The position numbers and the translations under genes are program-made. From Sporocytophaga sp. (GTDB taxonomy: Bacteria; Bacteroidota; Bacteroidia; Cytophagales; Cytophagaceae): a stretch of 64,000 bases of DNA. The notes below the pieces were generated by a model, which saw nothing but the letters and a program-made list of their open reading frames with translations, was not told the origin of the DNA and searched no databases. Of this stretch, positions 53,369 to 62,590 are shown one piece after another. The stretch is from positions 299,830 through 363,829 of the forward strand of contig NZ_JAGHZZ010000008.1 in the NCBI RefSeq assembly GCF_017745095.1. The letters are read 5' to 3'. The number at the start of each line of letters is the position of its first letter. Within the stretch, counting starts at the first letter, position 1.

Positions 53369-55735
53369 TTATTTTTTAGATAAATCGAAAGGGACTTTTA
53401 ACCTTACCACAAAATTTCTTCCGGGTTCGTCAGTAAAGTATCTGAAGGCATCCAGATAATCCCTGTACTTTTTATTGAGAAGGTTATAAACAGTAATTGT
53501 AAAATAAAGCTCTTGTTTACCTGCCATCACTCCAAAGCCTGTTTCCAATGACCATAGGGTATATCCTTTAGGTGGAGCTTTAAGATCCTGATCAGAAGGA
53601 ACATTTTTCTTCTGAAGCACTATTGTATTCCCTACTTTCAAATAGGCTTCTTTTAAAGAAGGAATACGATTAAAGGAATACTTCAATCCATTTTCCATAT
53701 TAGCAGGAGGTGTCAGAATAATATTTTCCCTAGCTTTTGTATTATATGCCCTCAGTAAAGATAGCCTTGTGCTGAATATAAAATGTTTGCTTAATGAATC
53801 ATTAAAAGTTAAATCAATACCTGTAAACATAGCATCCGTCTGGACATACCTGAAGACAGGGGAAGTCCCACTTATTAATGATTCAAATTCAGGAACGTAA
53901 TTAATTCCGGAACTGTCAAGCTCACGACCAGGAACCAGATAGATATAATCCTTTATATAATTGTTATACAAATTAACTTCTCCATAGATTTTCTTAAACT
54001 TATAATCAAATGTAAGAGAAGTATTATATGCATATTCGGAATTAAGCTTCTTATCTCCCTTTTCAATTCTGCCGGTACCGTGATGTAGACCATCGCTGAA
54101 TAGTTCGCTAACAGCAGGTGGTCTGAAACATGTACCTATGTTCAGCCTAACTTTCAGATGATCGTCAATTGTTTTAACAGCACCTATTGTTCCTGAGATA
54201 TTAGAAAAAACAAATGAAGGAGAAATAATAACTCCATTTTCATACTTATAGATACGCATCCATTTATAATCATATCGCAAGCCCCCTTCTAACTCAAGAC
54301 TTTCGAACTTTCTCCTTTCTGTAAGAAAAATACCTCCTGCATAACTCCTGAAATTAGGAATGAAAGATCTAAAACGAACAGTATTGGCTTGCTGAATAAA
54401 ACTAAGCCCCCACGTACCAGAATACTTTTTAAAATAGTTCTGATTCAAATAGACTGTTCCTGTATACGTCGTTATTTTAAACCTTGACTGAGGACCATCT
54501 TTAAGCTGATCCTTATATGGTCTGTGCTTGTCATATTCAGATCTATCGTTAAACTGACGGGCAAGGATTAACTCCAAATTACTTTTGTTATGAAATTTCC
54601 GAAAAGCATGCAACCGTCCAAGTTCATGATAAATCTCTTGATATGGCCTTTCTATAGCGTAGCTAAAACCTGAAGTTTCAAGAGGCACAGGACTCTTAAT
54701 AGCCCTTATAAGATCGTCCCGGTTTCCAATATGAGAAGCTGAAAGTATTCCTATCTTCGAATTGAATTGACTATAAAATATATCAATGCCCCATTCTTCT
54801 CTTTTGTAACCTGCAGCCCAGGAGAAGTTCTGTTCTCTAAAGGCTGTGTTTCTCATATAATAATCTGGAGTTTTCGAATTACCTGCATATTTTAAGGTTC
54901 CTTGAACTCTAAAGCTTAAACCTTTGACTTGCTTCACACTATAGTCAATGATACCAGAAACAACACCTTCTCTGTTATTTGAAAATCCGGCAAGGTTAAA
55001 TTCACCACCCACTCCGCTTTTACTGCGCAGAGGTCTGGGTTCCACAAGTATTACTCCACCGATTGCATCAGAACCATATAAAACACCAGAAGCACCTTTA
55101 ACGATCTTAATCTTATCAGCAATAAAGGGATCAATTTCAGGGGCATGCTCTGAGCCCCATTGTTGTCCTTCCAGTCTTACACCGTTACTTAGGATCAGCA
55201 CTCTGTTTCCGTACATTCCCTGAATAACAGGTTTGAAAATTGATGGACCGGTTTGTAATGTATTAACTCCTGCAATCCCCTTAAGAGATTCACCTAAAGA
55301 AAAGCCTCGTGTTCGATCAAGCGCTCTTCCTGAAATTTCCTGCACACTCTGACTACTTTCATAGACAGGCTTTGAAGATGTTATTATTATAGATTCCAGC
55401 AAACATGAATCCGAATGAAGAATGAAGGTTTTATAAAGATTCTCATTCAAATCGAGGGTTTGGACAATAGTTTTATAGCCAAGGAAAGTAACAGTAATCT
55501 TATATTTCCCTTTACAAAGGTTTGTGAAATGAAAATGACCAACATCATCTGAAACAGTACCTGCACCGCCATCAATAACAATCATGGCACCAGGTAATAT
55601 AGTATTGGTTTCTCCGTCTTTAACGTCTCCTTCAAGCCTGAACCTACAGGTATTCGCATTAGCTGAATCTACCTGAGCGCAGACCATAGAGGAAAACAAT
55701 AAAAGAGCGAATACCAAAAGTATCCTTACTTTCAT
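53369..55735 (-). CDS. TonB-dependent receptor with carboxypeptidase-like domain
   Basis: 788 residues: signal peptide (LLVFALLLFSSMVCAQ), carboxypeptidase-regulatory-like beta domain at about 30-115 (LEGDVKDGETNTILPGAMIV), plug at about 130-235 (GVNTLQTGPSIFKPVIQGMY, VLYGSDAIGGVILVEP) and a 22-strand barrel ending LKVPFDLSKK. No SusC long-form features, so a metal- or siderophore-type receptor rather than a glycan SusC. Next to a Cys/His small protein upstream and a lipoprotein downstream, suggesting metal import. The metal is not identifiable. Confidence 0.9.
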   Translation of the reverse strand: MKVRILLVFALLLFSSMVCAQVDSANANTCRFRLEGDVKDGETNTILPGAMIVIDGGAGTVSDDVGHFHFTNLCKGKYKITVTFLGYKTIVQTLDLNENLYKTFILHSDSCLLESIIITSSKPVYESSQSVQEISGRALDRTRGFSLGESLKGIAGVNTLQTGPSIFKPVIQGMYGNRVLILSNGVRLEGQQWGSEHAPEIDPFIADKIKIVKGASGVLYGSDAIGGVILVEPRPLRSKSGVGGEFNLAGFSNNREGVVSGIIDYSVKQVKGLSFRVQGTLKYAGNSKTPDYYMRNTAFREQNFSWAAGYKREEWGIDIFYSQFNSKIGILSASHIGNRDDLIRAIKSPVPLETSGFSYAIERPYQEIYHELGRLHAFRKFHNKSNLELILARQFNDRSEYDKHRPYKDQLKDGPQSRFKITTYTGTVYLNQNYFKKYSGTWGLSFIQQANTVRFRSFIPNFRSYAGGIFLTERRKFESLELEGGLRYDYKWMRIYKYENGVIISPSFVFSNISGTIGAVKTIDDHLKVRLNIGTCFRPPAVSELFSDGLHHGTGRIEKGDKKLNSEYAYNTSLTFDYKFKKIYGEVNLYNNYIKDYIYLVPGRELDSSGINYVPEFESLISGTSPVFRYVQTDAMFTGIDLTFNDSLSKHFIFSTRLSLLRAYNTKARENIILTPPANMENGLKYSFNRIPSLKEAYLKVGNTIVLQKKNVPSDQDLKAPPKGYTLWSLETGFGVMAGKQELYFTITVYNLLNKKYRDYLDAFRYFTDEPGRNFVVRLKVPFDLSKK

Positions 55736-55818
55736 TTTCCTGAATGAATAATAAAATAGTGTGTAATAGAAGAAATTAAATACTCATATACAGAGTATTC
55801 AAAATAAAGAAATGAAAA

Positions 55819-56172
55819 TCAACAAACAGGAGGAGCTCTTCCTGACTTGAAAAAAGTAGTATTATCAAGGGAGAAAACAATGAAGTTTCCCTTTAAATCA
55901 AGATGCTTATGCAGGAATGATAAAGTATGATTATCCTGAAAGAAAACATCATGATAAAGATCAATTGAACAGACCTTACACTTTTCCTTTGTAACTCCTA
56001 TGCTAAGTTCCTTTGAGGATTTCTCACTATGATGGTGGAGATAATTAACTGCCACCTGAGTAAACAATATGCTTATCAGGATTAAAAAGGGAAGAATTTT
56101 ATATTTAAGAAATTTTTCCAAGCAGTCAGGATAAATGATAACTATACAAATATATACAATAAACTTCACCAT
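55819..56172 (-). CDS. Small membrane-anchored protein with His3 and CxxC
   Basis: 117 residues: an N-terminal hydrophobic pair of segments (FIVYICIVIIYP, ILPFLILISILFTQVAV), then NYLHHHSEKSSKEL, CKVC and a Phe/His-rich end closing SGRAPPVC. Proteins with HHH, CxxC and an RAPP(V) ending stand next to TonB receptors in Bacteroidetes and are thought to be metal-related. The true start could be further in, as no second ATG stands before the second helix. It is 83 bases upstream of the TonB receptor gene. Confidence 0.55.
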   Translation of the reverse strand: MVKFIVYICIVIIYPDCLEKFLKYKILPFLILISILFTQVAVNYLHHHSEKSSKELSIGVTKEKCKVCSIDLYHDVFFQDNHTLSFLHKHLDLKGNFIVFSLDNTTFFKSGRAPPVC

Positions 56173-56332
56173 CCAACTTCTTGAGATACATTAAAAATTT
56201 GTATAAATCTCTTTTCAAAAAATGCTGATTATAAAGGCTCCAGGATTTTTTTTATTCATTTTATGGCCGTTTTCTGTTCTAACATGTTATTAAAATATAC
56301 TCCCGGAAGAACAGAGGGAGTGTTTTTACGGC

Positions 56333-57148
56333 ATGAAAAAAGATACCGAACAACCTGAGGAAAACATCCCGGAAAAGAGCGAAAAAAGCAAAGGTAATTT
56401 CTTTCGTACACTCGGAGAACTAACAGTATTCACCTCTCGTTTCTTCGCATTGGTATGGCATCCTCCTTATGAGCTGGATGAATTATTCACTCAAATCTTC
56501 AGACTTGGCTACAAGTCTCTTTTCCTGGTAACTACTACAGCCTTCATTATTGGCTTTGTAATGTCACTACAACTATACCCCTCCATGAAGACCTTTGGGG
56601 CCGAAGATTTGATACCCAATATGGTGGCTATCGCTGTTATAAGAGAAATTGGTCCAGTGCTTACAGGCCTTATCTGCGCAGGCAAAACGGGATCCGGAAT
56701 AGGTGCAGAGATAGGATCCATGAAAGTTACAGATCAGATAGATGCAATGTCTATATCAGGTGTCGACCCTTATAAATATCTGGTTGTAACAAGAGTTTTG
56801 GCAATGACTATAACCATGCCATTCCTTGTGATCTATTCTGCAGGACTATCTCTTATTGGATCCTATGTGGCTGTAAACATAACCGATGACATGAGTGTCA
56901 CAATGTATATCAACTCAGCATTTGACTATATGTACTTTTATGACTTTGTACCATCCATTATTAAAGCGTTTTTCTTTGGATTTACAATAGCTATGGTTTC
57001 ATGTTTCTATGGTTACAGGGCTGACTATGGAACTGTCGGTGTTGGAAAAGCTGCCAATGCGTCGGTTGTCATTTCCTCATTGATAATCTTTTTTCTTGAC
57101 ATGCTGGCTGCTCAGTTGTCGCATTATTACCAATCAAATTTCGTATGA
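56333..57148 (+). CDS. mlaE: MlaE family ABC transporter permease
   Basis: 271 residues with the MlaE signature: a helical N-terminus, then LVTTTAFIIGFVMSLQLYPS, IAVIREIGPVLTGLICAGKT and GSGIGAEIGSMKVTDQIDAM, then five to six membrane helices. Inner-membrane part of a lipid-moving ABC system keeping outer-membrane asymmetry. First gene of the mlaE-mlaF-mlaD operon, overlapping the next by 4 bases (ATGA). No mlaB or mlaC is seen here. Confidence 0.92.
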   Translation: MKKDTEQPEENIPEKSEKSKGNFFRTLGELTVFTSRFFALVWHPPYELDELFTQIFRLGYKSLFLVTTTAFIIGFVMSLQLYPSMKTFGAEDLIPNMVAIAVIREIGPVLTGLICAGKTGSGIGAEIGSMKVTDQIDAMSISGVDPYKYLVVTRVLAMTITMPFLVIYSAGLSLIGSYVAVNITDDMSVTMYINSAFDYMYFYDFVPSIIKAFFFGFTIAMVSCFYGYRADYGTVGVGKAANASVVISSLIIFFLDMLAAQLSHYYQSNFV

Positions 57149-57876
57149 AGGAGAATGTCATTGAAGTGAAAGACCTATACAAATCCTTTAAGGGAAAGGT
57201 GGTTCTTGACGGAATAAATATAAGCTTAAAGAAAGAAGAAAATTTATGTATCATTGGAAAATCCGGATCTGGAAAGTCGGTTCTACTTCGATCTATAATA
57301 GGATTGTTTGAACCAGATTCAGGCTTTATCAGTGTCTTCGGAAAAAATCTAGATGACCTGCATGAAGATGAAGTCATTTCATTGCGCAAAAAAGTTGGGT
57401 ATTTATTTCAGGAAGGAGCGCTCTATGACTCAATGAATGTAGAAGAAAACCTTGCCTTTCCTCTTAAAAGACAACCTCATCCTAAATCACATAAAGAAAT
57501 TAAAGAAGCTGTACGCCTTGCACTTCAAAGAGTAGGATTATTAAGTTCCATTAACAAAATGCCACAGGAACTTTCCGGTGGGATGAAGAAAAGAATAGCA
57601 CTGGCACGTACATTAATTCTTGAACCTGAGGTCATTTTATATGATGAACCCACCACCGGACTCGACCCTGTAACATCTAAAGAAATAATAGAGTTAATAT
57701 TAGAGATGAGGGCCACCAATGGAATTTCGGCCATAATAGTGACGCACGATATGTATTGTGCAAGACTTACTGCTGACAGGATATTGCTCCTGAATAATGG
57801 TAAGATGGATGTGGAAGGATCCTTTGAAGAGTTGAAGAGATCAGATCAAGAGTGGGTAAGGGCTTTCTTTGAATAA
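57145..57876 (+). CDS. mlaF: MlaF-type ABC ATPase
   Basis: 243 residues with Walker A GKSGSGKSVLLRSI, signature LSGGMKKRIALARTLILEPE, Walker B VILYDEPTTGLD and His switch (IVTHDM). The LSGGM.KRI variant is typical of lipid-type MlaF ATPases. Drives the MlaE/MlaD lipid system from the cytosol. It overlaps mlaE and is followed by mlaD 5 bases later. Confidence 0.92.
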   Translation: MKENVIEVKDLYKSFKGKVVLDGINISLKKEENLCIIGKSGSGKSVLLRSIIGLFEPDSGFISVFGKNLDDLHEDEVISLRKKVGYLFQEGALYDSMNVEENLAFPLKRQPHPKSHKEIKEAVRLALQRVGLLSSINKMPQELSGGMKKRIALARTLILEPEVILYDEPTTGLDPVTSKEIIELILEMRATNGISAIIVTHDMYCARLTADRILLLNNGKMDVEGSFEELKRSDQEWVRAFFE

Positions 57877-57881
57877 AGAAG

Positions 57882-58754
57882 ATGAAAAAGAAAAGGATAT
57901 TAGACAGAATAAAGTTAGGGGTTTTTATGCTGGTGGGAATTGTACTGCTTACTGTACTAATCTTTTACATTGGTTCAAATCAGCAAATGTTCGGAACAAA
58001 AAGAAAACTTATTGCAAACTTTAAGAACGTAGGTGGTCTGAAGGAAGGTAACTCTGTAAGATACTCAGGAGTGGAAATAGGTGCAGTTGAATCGATCCAG
58101 ATTATATCAGATTCGAACATACGGGTAACTATGGCAGTCGATAAGAATTCTTCTGAATTTATTAAAAAAGATTCTAAGGCCAGCATAAGTAATGAAGGGT
58201 TACTAGGAACCAAATACGTAAAGATATCTCCAGGAACTCCCGAGGAGTTAAGTCTTGGCAGTGGTGAAGAAATTTCCACCACAGAGCCATTGGATCTTGA
58301 CAGATTATTGGCTGAGTTAAATCAAATGGGAACCAATGCTAAACATATTACTAACAACATTAATACCTTAACCGAAAAAATCAACAATGGTGAAGGAACT
58401 CTGGGAACTTTGCTCACAGACAAACAACTATTGAATCAGGTTCAGGAGATGGTTCTTGCCTTTGAGCAGACAGGAAAAAAAACAAAACGGGCATCAGAGA
58501 ATATGATCCAATTGACGGATAGTCTTAAAGTTGCCAGTGGCAATGCTATAACTGCATCATCCAATATTGTTTCATTCTCCGCAAAGCTGGATAATGATAG
58601 CAGTACACTTGGTAAGTTCATCGCAGATACTGTCATGGCTCAGAACGTGGACAAAACCATGGGTAAGATAAATACAGTGGCCGATGATGTAGGGCTCACA
58701 AGTTGCAGAGTAAGAAATAGCTGGATTATACGCTTGTTTGGTAAAAACGATTAA
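57882..58754 (+). CDS. mlaD: MlaD/MCE domain protein
   Basis: 290 residues: a short cytosolic start, one helix (LGVFMLVGIVLLTVLIFYIG), an MCE domain (FKNVGGLKEGNSVRYSGVEI, ISNEGLLGTKYVKISPG) and a helical extension with a terminal basic tail (LTEKINNGEGTLGTLLTDKQ). Binds lipid in the periplasm as a ring against MlaE. Its length beyond the MCE domain is larger than E. coli MlaD, usual in Bacteroidetes. Confidence 0.9.
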   Translation: MKKKRILDRIKLGVFMLVGIVLLTVLIFYIGSNQQMFGTKRKLIANFKNVGGLKEGNSVRYSGVEIGAVESIQIISDSNIRVTMAVDKNSSEFIKKDSKASISNEGLLGTKYVKISPGTPEELSLGSGEEISTTEPLDLDRLLAELNQMGTNAKHITNNINTLTEKINNGEGTLGTLLTDKQLLNQVQEMVLAFEQTGKKTKRASENMIQLTDSLKVASGNAITASSNIVSFSAKLDNDSSTLGKFIADTVMAQNVDKTMGKINTVADDVGLTSCRVRNSWIIRLFGKND

Positions 58755-58834
58755 TTCACTGGTAATCTTTTGGTTTCTTTAATCCGAAACCTTCCTGATT
58801 GCTATTAATGTTTAAATTAGTAAATGAGGGATAG

Positions 58835-59413
58835 ATGAACAGACGAAAAAAACAACAGGTAAAAGAAACCTTGACGCTAAGTCTGGGGGCAATAGCTGCT
58901 GCAGGGGTAACTGCAGGCCTTGTATACTTATATAAGAAAAACGCTGAACATTGGCTTCCACTTGACGTAGCGACCAACGTTGACCTTCAAAAATATTCCG
59001 GAGACTGGTATGAAATTGCGCGTCTTCCAAATAGGTTTGAGAAGCATTGTTATTCTTCCAAAGCCAGCTATTCAATTAATGAAGATGGAACCATTAAAGT
59101 GGTGAATTCTTGTCATATCGATTCTACAGGTGAAACTAAATCTGAAGAAGGCATTGCTTGGCCTAAAGACGCATCTGATAATGCAAGACTAAAAGTTCAA
59201 TTCTTCTGGCCATTTACAGCCGATTACAATATCATTGATGTTGATCCTGATTATCAATATGCTTTAGTTGGTACTGAATCAAGGAAGTACTTATGGATTA
59301 TGAGCAGGAAACCTGAACTTGACCTTGAAACAATTAAAAGCTTGGTGGAGAAAGCCACACAGCAGGGATTTAACACTCTTGAACTAATTTTCGCTAAAAA
59401 TACATTCAGTTAA
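58835..59413 (+). CDS. Membrane-anchored lipocalin (Blc-like)
   Basis: 192 residues: a basic start (RRKKQQVKET), a single helix (LTLSLGAIAAAGVTAGLVYL) and a lipocalin domain with motif 1 YSGDWYEIARLPNRFEKHCY, then KVQFFWPFTADYNIIDV, DYQYALVGTESRKYLWIMSR. This is the bacterial Blc-type fold, which binds fatty acids and lysophospholipids. E. coli Blc is a lipoprotein; here a helix takes that role. It is 80 bases after mlaD, on the same strand, fitting a joint lipid-maintenance function. A terminator follows. Confidence 0.88.
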   Translation: MNRRKKQQVKETLTLSLGAIAAAGVTAGLVYLYKKNAEHWLPLDVATNVDLQKYSGDWYEIARLPNRFEKHCYSSKASYSINEDGTIKVVNSCHIDSTGETKSEEGIAWPKDASDNARLKVQFFWPFTADYNIIDVDPDYQYALVGTESRKYLWIMSRKPELDLETIKSLVEKATQQGFNTLELIFAKNTFS

Positions 59414-59417
59414 TTTT

Positions 59418-59443
59418 AAGGCAGGATATATTTATCCTGCCTT
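59418..59443 (+). terminator. Terminator after lipocalin
   Basis: An 11-base stem AAGGCAGGATA / TATCCTGCCTT with a 4-base loop, 4 bases after the lipocalin stop. The following tract is only partly T-rich. Confidence 0.65.
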
Positions 59444-59499
59444 TCCATTAACACTTATTGTAGTATGAGGTTGTGTAAAGACATTAAACCATTAGTTCC

Positions 59500-60258
59500 A
59501 TGATTCGCAAAATTGTTTGTCCAACTGATTATTCCGATAACTCAATAAATGCAATCAAGTATCTTAAAGATTTAGCGGCATTAAGCAATGCCACTATTGA
59601 ACTCGTACATGTACAAACACCTATACCTCATCACTTATCGGAAGAGACGGAAGACTTACTTCAAAATATCAAACATGAAAAATTGGTACTGTGGGGAAAT
59701 GTAACAGATGAGATCGTAAACGAAATTACTAAAACACATGCGGACATAGTTGGGATAAGTAGCTTAGGAAAAAATAAAGAAGAAAATTTCTTCATCAGTA
59801 AAGTTACTTTATCAATTGTTAACCAGTCCAGCTTCCCTATTTTAATTATCCCTCCAGATGCAAATTTTCAAAGCTTTAACAAGTTCCTTTTTGTGAGTCA
59901 TTTAAAAGATCAAAACTACCTTAGTTTCCGATGGATTGCAGAATTTATCCGTCCATATTCAGGAAGATTTGAAGTATTATATTTTGCAGAAGAGAGGCTT
60001 AAATGGTTTGAGAAAAAAGAAGTAGCCGCAAACTTCGAAAGTCTCCATCACTCATTGAAAACCCCGCCTATTGATGTCCATATTAATGATTGCAAAAATA
60101 TTCTTATACGATTAGAAACCTTTGCAAGAGAACAAAGAGCTGATGTAATATGTATAGAAAAGTCAAGCAGAATATTTCAGATGATCATTGAACAAGATAA
60201 CATTGACAGAATGCCATGTTGCACTGATACACCCATCCTGATTGTTCCAACAATATGA
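59500..60258 (+). CDS. Diverged tandem universal stress protein
   Basis: 252 residues with two Usp-like halves, opening IRKIVCPTDYSDNSINAIKY and, in the second, KFLFVSHLKDQNYLSFRW. The glycine-rich nucleotide-binding stretch of UspA is not kept: VGISSLGKNKEENFFIS stands where G-x2-G-x9-G is expected, so ATP binding is doubtful. Convergent with the trehalose synthase-like gene 8 bases away. Confidence 0.8.
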   Translation: MIRKIVCPTDYSDNSINAIKYLKDLAALSNATIELVHVQTPIPHHLSEETEDLLQNIKHEKLVLWGNVTDEIVNEITKTHADIVGISSLGKNKEENFFISKVTLSIVNQSSFPILIIPPDANFQSFNKFLFVSHLKDQNYLSFRWIAEFIRPYSGRFEVLYFAEERLKWFEKKEVAANFESLHHSLKTPPIDVHINDCKNILIRLETFAREQRADVICIEKSSRIFQMIIEQDNIDRMPCCTDTPILIVPTI

Positions 60259-60266
60259 TGTAAAAG

Positions 60267-61721
60267 TTAAAACTTATCAAACAAATGTAACCACTGAAGG
60301 ATCTGTCTGAAAATCAAAAAATGATCTATTACGGTTTTCTGAGCTCTGTGCCCTAAGACTTCTCTCTTTTTAGGCTCTTTAAGGAGAGTATTCAGAACAT
60401 TTGCAACCTCTTCAGGATCTTTAGGATTTTTAACAATTTTCCCCTGGATATCATCCATAATCTGCTCATTGATACCACAAGTATACCCTCCGATCACGGG
60501 TTTCTTTTTCCACATGGCTTCTGTTACAGTTAACCCAAATCCCTCTCTGATAGAGTTCTGAACGACTACTGAAGCACAAAGCTGAAGGGCATTAACAATT
60601 AGGTGATTCTGTTTTCTCGACTCCATTGGTAAATTCAATATTACAATATCCCTTTGCAATGCCGGTGGAAGACTTTTATAATAATCAATAATTTCTTTTA
60701 ATACTTCTTCACCCTCCGGATCATCTGAAACATAAGTCGGATCAGGACCTGCCAATACTAGCTTAAGCATCTCCAATCGTTTGCTATGTCTGTGATTAAA
60801 TTGATATGAACCATTAGTCTTAATTAACTCAAAACCTTTTATCAATTCCAAAAACCCCTTTAACCTGTCCCACCGACCTACCTGCAATGCAAATGGCTTA
60901 TACAATAACCCAGGATCAGAGGGTGTAAATGGCCGGGAAAATATTCCATCTGGGTGAAGACGTTTGGCCATATTGCCGAATGGTGGTGTAAGAACCGCCT
61001 GATAAGGCCTTGCCAATCCTGAGTTACTAAGAATACCAACAGTCTTATGAATTGAAAGGTATCTGTTTTTATGATCCAAAGGATCAATTGTGGGGTGCAT
61101 CACAGAAGCTCTCCCTGATAAATGACCAGGAATATATGCTGTAGCAGAAAATACATTAAAATTATAAAGTTCAGTATATGGACGAAGAAAGTCCCATGCG
61201 TTTTGTGTCTGCTCTGTATGCTGATCTATTCCTATATGACATCTCCAGATAAACTTTAAAGGAAGTTGTCCTTTCAAATATTTTATCATACCAGCAGGTT
61301 GTGGATCATGAATCACCACAATATCATGAGGTTTTAATAATTTAAGCAAGGCTTCTGCATTTTCTTTATTTACCTGCTCGTACAATGCTCTTTCTTCTTC
61401 ATATACAAAATCACAACAAACCCCGTGAATAAGATTATGAAGTTTTTTGGTAACATTAAAGAATTCCTTTTGATCAGATCCTGTAACTACCCATTCTGTA
61501 TCAATACCGATCTGCCTAAACAAACTTATAAGTCGAGGCATCATTTCAGCTACACCCCCACCCTGGGCAGTTGAATTGATCATCCAGACTTTCCTTCCCT
61601 TCAGTTTTGGAACCAATACACATGCTTCACTTTGCAGCGCCCTTAATCCGGGAGAAAGCGTTGCATATAAGTCATAATCATCCAGCTTTACCCCTATATT
61701 TACTTCAATCGTTTTTATCAT
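60267..61721 (-). CDS. treT: GT4 glycosyltransferase, trehalose synthase TreT-like
   Basis: 484 residues, GT-B fold. N-terminal half has VWMINSTAQGGGVAEMMPRL and IVVIHDPQPAGMI plus FIWRCHIGIDQHTEQT, motifs of TreT, which makes trehalose from NDP-glucose and glucose. The C-terminal half has LQVGRWDRLKGFLELIKGFE and the donor-site E-x7-E type (REGFGLTVTEAMWKKKPVIG). The family also includes other GT4 enzymes, but the AQGGGVAEM start favours TreT. Stress protectant role fits the adjacent Usp gene. Confidence 0.8.
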   Translation of the reverse strand: MIKTIEVNIGVKLDDYDLYATLSPGLRALQSEACVLVPKLKGRKVWMINSTAQGGGVAEMMPRLISLFRQIGIDTEWVVTGSDQKEFFNVTKKLHNLIHGVCCDFVYEEERALYEQVNKENAEALLKLLKPHDIVVIHDPQPAGMIKYLKGQLPLKFIWRCHIGIDQHTEQTQNAWDFLRPYTELYNFNVFSATAYIPGHLSGRASVMHPTIDPLDHKNRYLSIHKTVGILSNSGLARPYQAVLTPPFGNMAKRLHPDGIFSRPFTPSDPGLLYKPFALQVGRWDRLKGFLELIKGFELIKTNGSYQFNHRHSKRLEMLKLVLAGPDPTYVSDDPEGEEVLKEIIDYYKSLPPALQRDIVILNLPMESRKQNHLIVNALQLCASVVVQNSIREGFGLTVTEAMWKKKPVIGGYTCGINEQIMDDIQGKIVKNPKDPEEVANVLNTLLKEPKKREVLGHRAQKTVIDHFLIFRQILQWLHLFDKF

Positions 61722-61881
61722 CTGAATAGCAATGCGGCAATTCTACCTTTATCATTAAAATACCCTACGACTGTTCAAATGTTTAGCAATCAGTTTCCCT
61801 GAAAATACGTATACCAGTATATAAAAAATATATATTGCAAAATACTATCATAACCAAACCGTTACATAGAAAATCTGAATT

Positions 61882-62538
61882 ATGAATTACTCTACTGCTT
61901 CAAGTTTAAAGTTTTCGGAAGAAAAATCGAATGTTTTTCCATTGGTACTCCTTTTGTTATTTATGGGAGTATGGCTATGGACATTGATTGACACTTCAGA
62001 TATAAACAATTGGTTTCTTGAAAATACACTGACCTTCATATTCGGTGCTATATTGCTTCTTTCATACAAAAAATATAGACTCTCAGATCTTAGCTATACA
62101 TTCATTTTTATATATCTTAACCTTCACGTTTACGGAGCAAAATACACCTATGCTGAAAACCCCTTTGGCTTTTGGCTTCAGGAAATTTTACATACATCAA
62201 GAAACCATTATGATAGGATCGTTCATTTTAGCTTTGGTTTCTTACTTGCATACCCTATGCGGGATCTTTTCAAAAACACATTTGAATTTCCTGACAAATA
62301 TTGCTGGCTGCTTCCTGCTGAGATAACATTATCTTTTAGTGCAATGTATGAGCTCATAGAATGGGCTGTTGCAGATCTTTTATTTCCGTCGCAGGGAGCT
62401 GCCTATTTAGGTTCGCAAGGAGATATTTGGGATGCACAGAAAGACATGGGACTTGCTTTCTCCGGAGCTATCCTTATTTTGGTAATAGTATTTATTTGTC
62501 AAAAAATATTTAGTAGGACCTCAAAACAACATTTATAA
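61882..62538 (+). CDS. DUF2238 (YjdF-like) membrane protein
   Basis: 218 residues with about six membrane helices and the family motifs HYDRIVHFSFGFLLAYPMRD, MYELIEWAVADLLF and YLGSQGDIWDAQKDMGLAFS. Function of the DUF2238 family is unknown. Divergent from treT; convergent with the PAS kinase across a terminator. Confidence 0.85.
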   Translation: MNYSTASSLKFSEEKSNVFPLVLLLLFMGVWLWTLIDTSDINNWFLENTLTFIFGAILLLSYKKYRLSDLSYTFIFIYLNLHVYGAKYTYAENPFGFWLQEILHTSRNHYDRIVHFSFGFLLAYPMRDLFKNTFEFPDKYCWLLPAEITLSFSAMYELIEWAVADLLFPSQGAAYLGSQGDIWDAQKDMGLAFSGAILILVIVFICQKIFSRTSKQHL

Positions 62539-62556
62539 AAAATTTCAATGTGATAT

Positions 62557-62589
62557 AAAAAGCCAAGCAGACAGCTGTTTTGGCTTTTT
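62557..62589. terminator. Bidirectional terminator between convergent genes
   Basis: Stem AAAAAGCCAA / TTGGCTTTTT around a 13-base loop that contains a CAG/CTG pair. It closes the DUF2238 transcript and is adjacent to the end of the convergent kinase at 62591. Confidence 0.75.
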
Positions 62590-62590
62590 G

